Part shown: in pieces, positions 5,585 through 11,373 of the stretch | How positions within the stretch are numbered: the stretch's first letter is position 1 | Layout of the letters: each line of letters opens with the position of its first letter | Assembly: GCA_011046015.1 (NCBI GenBank) | Contig: DSBO01000212.1 | Span: 1 to 11,373 of the forward strand | Length of the DNA: 11,373 nucleotides | DNA from: Thioalkalivibrio sp. | Lineage (GTDB): Bacteria > Pseudomonadota > Gammaproteobacteria > SpSt-1174 | Reading direction: 5' to 3' | Position numbers and translations under genes: made by a program | Notes under the pieces: generated by a model | Seen by the model: the letters and a program-made list of their open reading frames with translations, nothing else | Database searches by the model: none | What the model was told of the DNA's origin: nothing

Positions 5585-6657
5585 CCCCCGGGCGCCTCCC
5601 CGTCACTGTAGAACCGGCTGGCGCGATAGCCGGTGTCGACGTGACGGAGGACCACCACCAGCACCGCGGCCACCGGCAGGGCCAGCAGCACGCCGAAGAA
5701 GCCGAACAGCTGGCCGCCGGCCATCACGGTAAAGATCACCGCCACCGGGTGCAGCCCGATGCGATCGCCGACCAGCAGCGGGGTGAAGGCCACGCTCTCC
5801 AGCACCTGCCCCACGCCGAATACCGCCAGCACCCATAAAAGCGGCAGCAGTTCACCGGCCTGCAGGTACATGGCCACCCCGGCCACCACGATGCCGACGA
5901 TGAAACCGAGATAGGGCACGAAGCTCACCACGCCCGCGAGCATGCCGATGAGCAGGGCGAACTCGAGGCCGATGAGCCAGAGACCGACCGAATACACCGT
6001 GCCCAGCGCCACCATGACCGAGAGCTGGCCGCGCAGGAAGGCGCCGAGCGTCTCGTCCGACTCGCGCGCAATGATCGTGATCGCGGGTTCGACGTGGCGC
6101 GGCAACAGGTCGTGCAGCCGTGCCACCAGGCGATCCCAGTCGCGCAGCAGATAGAAGGTCACCACCGGAATCAGCACCAGGTTCACCACCCAGCCGGCCA
6201 GCGCCATCCCCGAGGAGGACACCGATTTCATCACCCAGGCGGCGACACCGCCGGCCTCGCGCCAGTGATTGAGCACCGCCTGCTTGATGGAATCCATGTC
6301 CAGCGTCCCGGCGTCCACGCCGAAGGTGTGCTGGACCCAGGGCACGACCCGGGTGCTCACCCAGTCGAGATAGCTCGGTAACTTCGCGATGAAGGCGGAG
6401 AGCTGAGCCTCGAGCAGCGGGATCAGGAGCAGCGCAACCAGGGCGACCGACAGGAACAGGAGCAGGAATACCACAGTCACCGCCAGGGTGCGCGACAGAC
6501 GCAGCTTCTCCAGCCGGTCCACCAGCGGATCGCCCAGGTAGGCCAGCAGGGCGGCCACCACGAACGGTGTGAGGATCGGCGCCAGCAGGTACAGCAACCC
6601 GCAACCGATCAGCCCGACCGTGAGATAGAACCAGGTTCGCGAATCACCCAAGACCAC
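5581..6657 (-). CDS. perM: AI-2E/PerM-family permease
   Basis: This is a polytopic inner-membrane protein of the AI-2E transporter (TqsA/PerM/YdiK) superfamily. The protein has 358 residues, the usual length. Hydrophobic segments lie at about 11-40, 58-80, 150-171, 213-235, 236-265, 270-285 and 303-337. Family marks are FYLLRDWDRL (168-177), GAFLRGQL (205-212), FVPYLG (246-251) and LHPVAVIF with MAGGQLFGFFG (302-322). It starts with GTG at 6657, fixed by a strong ribosome site inside the preceding gene, and overlaps both neighbours. E. coli perM lies near hda and yfgD, which supports the PerM name. The substrate is unknown; some members export autoinducer-2 and others are linked to sodium/proton exchange, so transport function is inference. 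Confidence 0.92.
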   Translation of the reverse strand: MVLGDSRTWFYLTVGLIGCGLLYLLAPILTPFVVAALLAYLGDPLVDRLEKLRLSRTLAVTVVFLLLFLSVALVALLLIPLLEAQLSAFIAKLPSYLDWVSTRVVPWVQHTFGVDAGTLDMDSIKQAVLNHWREAGGVAAWVMKSVSSSGMALAGWVVNLVLIPVVTFYLLRDWDRLVARLHDLLPRHVEPAITIIARESDETLGAFLRGQLSVMVALGTVYSVGLWLIGLEFALLIGMLAGVVSFVPYLGFIVGIVVAGVAMYLQAGELLPLLWVLAVFGVGQVLESVAFTPLLVGDRIGLHPVAVIFTVMAGGQLFGFFGVLLALPVAAVLVVVLRHVDTGYRASRFYSDGEAPGG

Positions 6658-7201
6658 GTCGCACCTCCGTTGCCCGACGACTCCACACCAGTACGTAATG
6701 CACCCCGCTGGCGAAGGTGGTCACCACCATCAGGGCCGCCAGCCCGAGGACCAGTCCCTCATCGAGGGGGTACCAGGCCAGATGCAGCAGCACCAGCAGC
6801 ACCAGCGCCACCTGCACCACCGTGTTGAACTTGCTGAGGGCGCTGGGATGCATCTCCAGGCGCCGTGTGACACGGTGATACAGCAGCGCGCCGAGGATGA
6901 TCACCACGTCACGCACCACCACCAGGGCTGCGATCCACCAGGGCAGATGGCCCTGCAGGCCCAGCAGCAGGTAGGTCGTGATCATGAGCGTCTTGTCGGC
7001 CAGCGGATCCAGGACGGCACCGAGCTCGGTGCGCCAGGCGAAGTAACGGGCCAGGAACCCGTCGATGCCGTCCGACAGGCCGGCGATGAGAAACAGCAGC
7101 AGCGCCCAGGCGTATTCGCCCTGGACGATCAGGACCGCCACCGGCGGCACCAGCAGGAACCGCAGGATCGTGATGAGGTTCGGAATCTGCTCCGTCTTCA
7201 C
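6644..7201 (-). CDS. CDP-alcohol phosphatidyltransferase, cardiolipin-synthase-like or PgsA-like
   Basis: This integral membrane enzyme transfers a phosphatidyl group from CDP-diacylglycerol to an alcohol. The protein has 185 residues. The full signature DxxDGxxARx8GxxxDxxxD is present: D44, D47, G48, A51, R52, G61, D65 and D69. About six hydrophobic helices follow the family pattern. In the second half, VRD (96-98) and PSALSKFNTVVQ (119-130) resemble the CMP-forming (eukaryotic-type) cardiolipin synthase more than PgsA, which usually has SREI and KTKTATQ at these places. It may therefore join phosphatidylglycerol to CDP-diacylglycerol to make cardiolipin; this is inference from motif recall. 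It begins with GTG at 7201, overlapping the DUF2066 stop by four bases, and its last 14 bases overlap perM. The superfamily is certain; the exact product is not. Confidence 0.9.
   Translation of the reverse strand: MKTEQIPNLITILRFLLVPPVAVLIVQGEYAWALLLFLIAGLSDGIDGFLARYFAWRTELGAVLDPLADKTLMITTYLLLGLQGHLPWWIAALVVVRDVVIILGALLYHRVTRRLEMHPSALSKFNTVVQVALVLLVLLHLAWYPLDEGLVLGLAALMVVTTFASGVHYVLVWSRRATEVRRGLG
6663..6668 (-). promoter_or_regulatory. strong ribosome binding site for the perM GTG start
   Basis: On the minus strand GGAGGT is followed by five bases and then GTG at 6657. The site lies inside the last codons of the phosphatidyltransferase gene. It fixes the GTG start and suggests translational coupling in the overlapping operon. 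Confidence 0.8.
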
Positions 7202-8301
7202 CGCAGCATCCGGAACTCGAGCTGTCCGGCCGCCGCATCACGGGACTGGCCCGGCAGCCGCGGGGCCGCGGTCCGGCTGTCCTGCGCCAGCACGTTGCCC
7301 AGCATCACCAGGCGCTCGAGGTCCCGCGGATCGCCGCGCAGCTGCACCAGCACCTCGACGTCATCGCCCCGCAGGCCGAAGGGACGCGCGAGGGCCACGG
7401 GCGACAGGCCCTGCAGGTAATCGACCACGCGGTTGAGCTCGGCATGGGTGCGCACGTCCCGCACATTGACCAGGATGCCCTGGGCCATCTCCGCGAAGCG
7501 GTCCGTGGCGGTGCGTCGCGCCAGGGTATCACCCAGCTCGTGCAGCCCCTCGGCCAGCGCCGCCTCCATGCTCGCGCCGCGGCTCGTCCAGGTCGATGGC
7601 TGGGCACCCTCGGCCAGCGTCCAGCGGGCCTCCCAACCGCCGGAGAGCGGCGCGACCTGTGCGATCAGGGTGGCCTCGGGGCGGTAGCGCCGGGAGGCCT
7701 CGTGCACGGTCTCGTGAAAACCGCCGGTGATGTCGGCGAAGGTCACGCGTGACTGGTCCTCGACGTCCAGCAGCGGATACAGCAGGGGCAGGCCGCGCTG
7801 GGCCGCGACCGCATCCAGCGCGCGGCGCGCCGGTGATGAGCCGTCGCCGCCCACCAGGTAACGGTTGCCGCGCTCGGTGACGGCAAGCCACACCAGCACA
7901 CCGGGACGATCCCGGCCCCACACCGGCAGCCCGCGCTCCGACACCGCCCGTTCCAGCGCCGCGCCGTCAAAGGTCACGCGCAGCAGGTAGGGCCGCCGCT
8001 CGTCAGCGCGACTTTCCCCGTACTCGAAGCGCTGCACATAGCGCGAGGCGGTGTCGAGCAGGGAGTCCAGACCGGCGTACGGCTCGATACTGCGCGCACC
8101 GATGACCCGCGCCAGCACCTGCGAGAGCCCCTCCTTGAAGGCCTCCTGCCGTTCGGGCCGGTCGCGCGTGGTCACGGGCACCTCGACGGTATAGAGGTTT
8201 TCCACGGGGACGGCCAGTGCCGCACCGGGCACCGCGAACAGGAGCAACAGCCAGGCGAGACTCAGCCGCCGCCCGACCCACAGAAGCTGGTACATACGCA
8301 T
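7198..8301 (-). CDS. DUF2066 exported protein
   Basis: This is a 367-residue secreted or periplasmic protein of the DUF2066 family, known mainly from Gammaproteobacteria and without an assigned function. The signal peptide has R10 and R11, a hydrophobic core LAWLLLLFAVPGAALA (15-30) and likely cleavage after A30. The mature start, VPVENLYTVEVPVTTRD (31-47), and the later RPGVLVWLAV and RPEATLIAQV segments are typical of the family. The ATG at 8301 is preferred; ATG at 8295 is also possible, and a TTG at 8328 would lengthen the signal peptide. GGAG lies about 12 bases before 8301, rather far. It is the first gene of the four-gene operon ending with hda, and its stop overlaps the next start by four bases. 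It is divergent from purM. Confidence 0.9.
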   Translation of the reverse strand: MRMYQLLWVGRRLSLAWLLLLFAVPGAALAVPVENLYTVEVPVTTRDRPERQEAFKEGLSQVLARVIGARSIEPYAGLDSLLDTASRYVQRFEYGESRADERRPYLLRVTFDGAALERAVSERGLPVWGRDRPGVLVWLAVTERGNRYLVGGDGSSPARRALDAVAAQRGLPLLYPLLDVEDQSRVTFADITGGFHETVHEASRRYRPEATLIAQVAPLSGGWEARWTLAEGAQPSTWTSRGASMEAALAEGLHELGDTLARRTATDRFAEMAQGILVNVRDVRTHAELNRVVDYLQGLSPVALARPFGLRGDDVEVLVQLRGDPRDLERLVMLGNVLAQDSRTAAPRLPGQSRDAAAGQLEFRMLR

Positions 8302-8436
8302 GGGATTACGGATCTCCGCCGTTAACAATCGAGGCGTACGATAACATACAATAATGGGCCACAGACCAGCCTCGTCGGTTTACACCCCGACGGCCGGCGG
8401 CTACCATCAACCGCTTTTTCGCGAGCCCAGATCGCC
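8302..8436. other. divergent intergenic region between DUF2066 gene and purM, with candidate purM promoter and leader hairpin
   Basis: This 135-base region must hold promoters for both operons. For purM, TTAACA (8322-8327) and TACAAT (8347-8352, five of six matches) are 19 bases apart, slightly long. The resulting leader would be about 75-80 bases and contains a 6-bp hairpin, CGTCGG (8373-8378) with CCGACG (8387-8392). A weak GCGG/CCGC pair (8397-8400 and 8411-8414) precedes a T5 run (8415-8419). I see no PurR-type palindrome. The ribosome site before purM is weak. I found no good leftward promoter. Confidence 0.4.
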
Positions 8437-9489
8437 ATGTCCGAAGCCAACGACAAGCCCTCCCTGAGCTACCGCGACGCCGGTGTCGACATCGACGCCG
8501 GCGCCGCGCTGGTCGAACGCATCAAGCCCCACGCCAAACGCACCCGGCGCCCGGGCGTGCTGGCCGGCCTGGGCGGCTTCGGCGCCCTGTTCGAGCTGCC
8601 GCTGGACCGCTACCGCCAGCCGGTGCTGGTCTCCGGCACCGACGGCGTCGGCACCAAGCTCAAGCTCGCCATGGACATGGGCAAGCACGACACCATCGGC
8701 ATCGACCTGGTCGCCATGTGCGTGAACGACATCGTCGTCACCGGCGCCGAGCCGCTGTTCTTCCTCGACTACTATGCCACCGGCAAGCTGGACGTGGACG
8801 CCGCCACCGACGTGGTCAAGGGCATCGCCGATGGCTGCGAGCAGGCCGGCGCCGCGCTCACCGGCGGCGAGACCGCCGAGATGCCCGGCATGTATGCCCC
8901 GGGCGACTACGACTTGGCCGGCTTCTGCGTCGGCATCGTGGAAAAGGACGGCATCATCGACGGCAGCCAGGTCGCCCCGGGCGACGTGCTCATCGGCCTG
9001 GCCTCCTCCGGCCCGCATTCCAACGGCTACTCGCTGGTGCGGCGCATCCTCGCCCACAGCGGCGCGACACTCGCCGACGCCTTCGACGGACGCACCCTGG
9101 GCGAGTGCCTGCTGGAACCGACCCGCATCTACGTCAAGCCGCTGCTGGCGCTGATCGAGAAGCGGCCGGTCAAGGCCCTGGCCCACATCACGGGCGGCGG
9201 CCTGACCGAGAACCTGCCGCGCGTGCTGCCGGCCCGGAGCGTGGCCGCGGTCGACCCCGCGAGCTGGACCCGCCCGGCCGTGTTCGACTGGCTGCAGGAG
9301 GCCGGCAACGTGACGGACGCCGAGATGCTGCGCACCTTCAACTGCGGCATCGGCATGGTGGTCGTGATCGGTGCCGAACATGCCGCCGCCGCCTTGGACC
9401 ACTTCGCGGAAAGCGGCATCGACGCCTGGCAGATCGGCGAGATCCGCGGCGGTGCGGCCGACGAGCCGAGCGTCGAATACCCCGGATGA
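8437..9489 (+). CDS. purM: phosphoribosylformylglycinamidine cyclo-ligase (AIR synthetase)
   Basis: PurM closes the imidazole ring in de novo purine synthesis: formylglycinamidine ribonucleotide plus ATP gives aminoimidazole ribonucleotide, ADP and phosphate. It is a cytosolic homodimer of the PurM/SelD/ThiL ATP-binding fold. The protein has 350 residues, against about 345 in E. coli. The N-terminal family mark is SYRDAGVDIDAG (11-22); then come SGTDGVGTKLKLA (66-78), DLVAMCVNDIVVTGAEPLFF (90-109), LTGGETAEMPGMY (141-153), ASSGPHSNGYSLVR and HITGGGLTENLPR. Nothing appears broken. The ATG at 8437 gives the expected N-terminus. The stop overlaps the purN start as ATGA, the usual purMN arrangement. 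Confidence 0.98.
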   Translation: MSEANDKPSLSYRDAGVDIDAGAALVERIKPHAKRTRRPGVLAGLGGFGALFELPLDRYRQPVLVSGTDGVGTKLKLAMDMGKHDTIGIDLVAMCVNDIVVTGAEPLFFLDYYATGKLDVDAATDVVKGIADGCEQAGAALTGGETAEMPGMYAPGDYDLAGFCVGIVEKDGIIDGSQVAPGDVLIGLASSGPHSNGYSLVRRILAHSGATLADAFDGRTLGECLLEPTRIYVKPLLALIEKRPVKALAHITGGGLTENLPRVLPARSVAAVDPASWTRPAVFDWLQEAGNVTDAEMLRTFNCGIGMVVVIGAEHAAAALDHFAESGIDAWQIGEIRGGAADEPSVEYPG

Positions 9490-10196
9490 CGGGAACGCCC
9501 GCCTCCATCGTCGTCCTGGTCTCGGGCGGCGGCTCGAACCTGCAGGCCATCCTGGATGCCTGCGCGCGCGGCGAGATCGCCGGCCGCGTCACCGCCGTGA
9601 TCAGCAATCGCCCGGAGGCCAGGGGCCTGGAACGCGCGCACCGGCACGGGGCGGCCGCCGAGGTGGTCGAGCACGGGCGCTTCGAGAGCCGCGAGCACTT
9701 CGACGCCGCGCTGATGGCCGCCATCGACGCCCACCGGCCCGACCTGGTGGTGCTGGCCGGCTTCATGCGCATCCTCACGCCCGGCTTCGTCGCCCACTAC
9801 GCCGGGCGGCTGCTCAACATCCATCCCTCGCTGCTGCCGGCCTACCGCGGGCTCGACACCCACGCCCGCGCCCTGGCCGACGCGGTCAGCGAGCACGGCG
9901 CCTCGGTGCACTTCGTCACCGGCGAACTCGACGGCGGCCCGGTGATCCTGCAGGCCCGCATCCCGGTGCAGGCCGGCGACACCCCCGCGGCGCTGGCCGC
10001 GCGCGTGCTGGAAAAGGAACACCTCATCTACCCGCTGGCGGTGCGCTGGTTCTGCGCCGGCCGGCTGCGCCTGGCGGACCACCGGGTGATCTTCGACGGC
10101 CGGCCGCTGGCCGCGCCGCTGCGCCTGGAAGACCCGGCGGTACAGGCCGAGCTCGCCGACCCCGTCGTCAGTCGCCACGCCGGCCCCGGCCTGTAG
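9486..10196 (+). CDS. purN: phosphoribosylglycinamide formyltransferase (GAR transformylase)
   Basis: PurN transfers the formyl group of 10-formyltetrahydrofolate to glycinamide ribonucleotide, the third step of de novo purine synthesis and two steps before PurM. The phosphate-binding loop is SGGGSNLQA (13-21). The catalytic triad is N111 and H113 in NIHPSLLP (111-118) and D149 in ELDGGPV (147-153), equal to N106, H108 and D144 of E. coli. The protein has 236 residues, about 24 more than E. coli PurN, and part of the excess is a C-terminal tail after about 215 that looks poorly conserved. The ATG at 9486 overlaps the purM stop, implying coupled translation. The same reading frame is open back through purM, but only as an out-of-frame shadow. 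Confidence 0.97.
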   Translation: MTGTPASIVVLVSGGGSNLQAILDACARGEIAGRVTAVISNRPEARGLERAHRHGAAAEVVEHGRFESREHFDAALMAAIDAHRPDLVVLAGFMRILTPGFVAHYAGRLLNIHPSLLPAYRGLDTHARALADAVSEHGASVHFVTGELDGGPVILQARIPVQAGDTPAALAARVLEKEHLIYPLAVRWFCAGRLRLADHRVIFDGRPLAAPLRLEDPAVQAELADPVVSRHAGPGL

Positions 10197-10245
10197 AGCC
10201 CCGGCCATCCCCCGACAAACCCGCAAGACCCACGCGAGCAGGACC

Positions 10246-11373
10246 ATGACCGAGACCAACAACCACTTCGACCTGGCCGTGATCGGCTCCGGCCCCGGCG
10301 GCTACCGCGCCGCCATCCTCGCCGCCCTGCGCGGCCTGTCCGTCGCCATCATCGAGAAGGCCGACTGGGGCGGCTGCTGCCTCAACCGCGGCTGCGTGCC
10401 GAAGAAGGACTGGTACCACACCGCCCGCCTGGTGGCCGCCAACCGCCACTTCGCCGGCCGCGGCATCAGCGGCGAACTCACCGCCGACATGGACAAGGCC
10501 TGGGACCACCAGGAAGCGGTGGTGCAGACCGTGCAGGAGAGCTACGTCGACTACATGAAGCGCCTCAAGGTCACGAGCTTCGAAGGCCACGGCCGTTTCA
10601 TCGACGCCACCACGATCGCCATCGACGGCCAGGATGGCACCCGGGAGATCAGCGCGAAACACACCATCATCGCGACCGGCGGCACCGCCTACATCCCGGA
10701 GGGCTTCGAGGCCGTGCCGGGCAAGGTGCTCACCAGCGACATGCTGTTCGACGAGCGCCCGCCCAGCGGCAAGCGCGTGGCCATCATCGGCAGCGGCGTG
10801 ATCGCCACCGAGTTCGCCTACATCTTCTCCCTGCTCGGCAAGGAGGTCGTCTGGCTGGCGCGCTCGCCCATGCTGCGCAAGATCCCCTTCAGCCCACAGG
10901 CCATGGGCACGCTCAAGTCCGCCCTGGCGACCCACGGCATCGAATTGCGCCAGGGCTGCCGGTTCGAGTCCATCGACACCACGGGCGATGGCGTGACCAT
11001 CCACCTGGGCGATGGCGAGACCGTGGAGGTCGACTGGGTGTGCCTGGGCACCGGGCGCGTGCCGCACACCGAGGGCCTGGACCTCGACAAGGCGGGCGTG
11101 GAGACCGACGCGCGTGGCTTCGTGAAGCGCAACGACCAGCTGCAGACCGCCGCGCCCAACATCTATGCCATCGGCGACGTCGCCAGCGAGTGGATGACCG
11201 CCAACCACGCCCTGTCCGACGCCACCATCGCGGTGGACAACATCATCGACGGCAACACCCGCAAGCAGGACAGCCTGTGGGTGCCGCTGGTGGTCTACAG
11301 TGCCGTGGAGCTCGCGCGCCTGGGGATGGACGAAGACATGGCCGAGGACGAGGAACTGGAGCCGGCGGTGGGC
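10246..11373 (+). CDS. FAD-dependent pyridine nucleotide-disulfide oxidoreductase, dihydrolipoamide dehydrogenase/glutathione reductase-like (3' end missing)
   Basis: This is a class I flavoprotein disulfide reductase, of which 376 residues are visible and which is cut by the window edge. The FAD-binding start is GSGPGG (14-19). The redox-active pair is C45/C50 in GGCCLNRGCVPKK (42-54), with an extra cysteine C44 where Thr is usual. The NAD(P) site is GSGVIATE (182-189), and its second strand ends VVWLARSPMLRK (201-212), basic and lacking the acidic residue usual for NAD-specific dihydrolipoamide dehydrogenase. The second FAD motif is NIYAIGDV (305-312, D311). The dimerisation domain begins near 345; its His-Glu dyad would be beyond the edge. 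The gene follows purN by 49 bases without a visible terminator, so it may share that transcript. Substrate is undetermined: lipoamide, glutathione or another disulfide. AGGA sits only two bases before the ATG. Confidence 0.9.
   Translation, partial: MTETNNHFDLAVIGSGPGGYRAAILAALRGLSVAIIEKADWGGCCLNRGCVPKKDWYHTARLVAANRHFAGRGISGELTADMDKAWDHQEAVVQTVQESYVDYMKRLKVTSFEGHGRFIDATTIAIDGQDGTREISAKHTIIATGGTAYIPEGFEAVPGKVLTSDMLFDERPPSGKRVAIIGSGVIATEFAYIFSLLGKEVVWLARSPMLRKIPFSPQAMGTLKSALATHGIELRQGCRFESIDTTGDGVTIHLGDGETVEVDWVCLGTGRVPHTEGLDLDKAGVETDARGFVKRNDQLQTAAPNIYAIGDVASEWMTANHALSDATIAVDNIIDGNTRKQDSLWVPLVVYSAVELARLGMDEDMAEDEELEPAVG

Noticed and set aside
8407..9402. 331-residue minus-strand frame opposite purM
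   Set aside because: Gly/Ala/Val/His-rich antisense shadow of a clear purM with no recognisable domain.
8718..9485. Upstream extension of the purN reading frame through purM (492 residues in total)
   Set aside because: It is Arg-rich and lies out of frame inside the intact purM. PurN homology begins exactly at the ATG at 9486.
10183..10205. CCCCGGCC repeated twice around the purN stop
   Set aside because: It is a direct repeat of a GC-rich octamer, not an inverted repeat able to terminate, and is likely chance in this composition.
9129..10262. 377-residue minus-strand frame opposite purM and purN
   Set aside because: It spans two well-defined plus-strand genes and has low-complexity composition.
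10168..11208. 346-residue minus-strand frame opposite the disulfide reductase gene
   Set aside because: Antisense shadow rich in Gly, Ala, Val and His; the plus-strand flavoprotein motifs are unambiguous.
1..11373. Mobile element, phage, CRISPR or defence system
   Set aside because: No transposase, integrase, terminal inverted repeats, spacer-repeat array or defence gene is present. The genes show similar composition and a familiar gammaproteobacterial context.

Overview
This is a high-GC, densely packed chromosomal window. It looks like a gammaproteobacterium, plausibly of the Chromatiales/Ectothiorhodospiraceae type. That placement rests on the company of Hda, a PerM-type permease, a YfgD-type ArsC, a DUF2069 protein, a DUF2066 protein and purMN, all of which are familiar in Gammaproteobacteria; E. 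coli keeps hda, yfgD and perM close to purMN. Genus-level placement is inference. I see no rRNA, tRNA, CRISPR array, insertion sequence, phage gene or defence gene. Most of the window is housekeeping, and I found no convincing new multi-gene system.

Layout from left to right. Bases 1-28 hold a 7-bp tandem repeat cut by the window edge. On the minus strand (read right to left) come a small DUF4398-like lipoprotein (3407-3099), a LysM lipoprotein (3002-2274) with its own promoter and a strong intrinsic terminator, an acylphosphatase (2164-1895) and a GspE/PilB-family ATPase (1875-91). On the plus strand follow arsC/yfgD (3544-3906), a WrbA-like quinone oxidoreductase (3909-4511) and a DUF2069 membrane protein (4508-4891), closely packed as one operon. 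Facing them on the minus strand is a fully overlapping four-gene operon: DUF2066 protein, CDP-alcohol phosphatidyltransferase, PerM/AI-2E permease and Hda (8301 down to 4877). The hda 3' end overlaps the 3' end of the DUF2069 gene by 15 bp. Divergent from DUF2066, the plus strand carries purM and purN (ATGA overlap) and then a pyridine nucleotide-disulfide oxidoreductase that runs off the right edge.

Functional themes: de novo purine synthesis (PurM and PurN, two steps of one pathway that are not consecutive); replication control (Hda switches off DnaA-ATP); membrane lipid synthesis and membrane proteins (the CDP-alcohol phosphatidyltransferase, PerM, DUF2069); thiol and quinone redox (ArsC-like, WrbA-like, the flavin disulfide reductase); and envelope lipoproteins. 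The points most worth a second look are the phosphatidyltransferase, whose second half resembles CMP-forming cardiolipin synthase more than PgsA; the disulfide reductase, which mixes glutathione-reductase-like and dihydrolipoamide-dehydrogenase-like features; the two neighbouring lipoproteins that share a helical-hairpin motif; and a terminator that may double as a promoter for the acylphosphatase gene.
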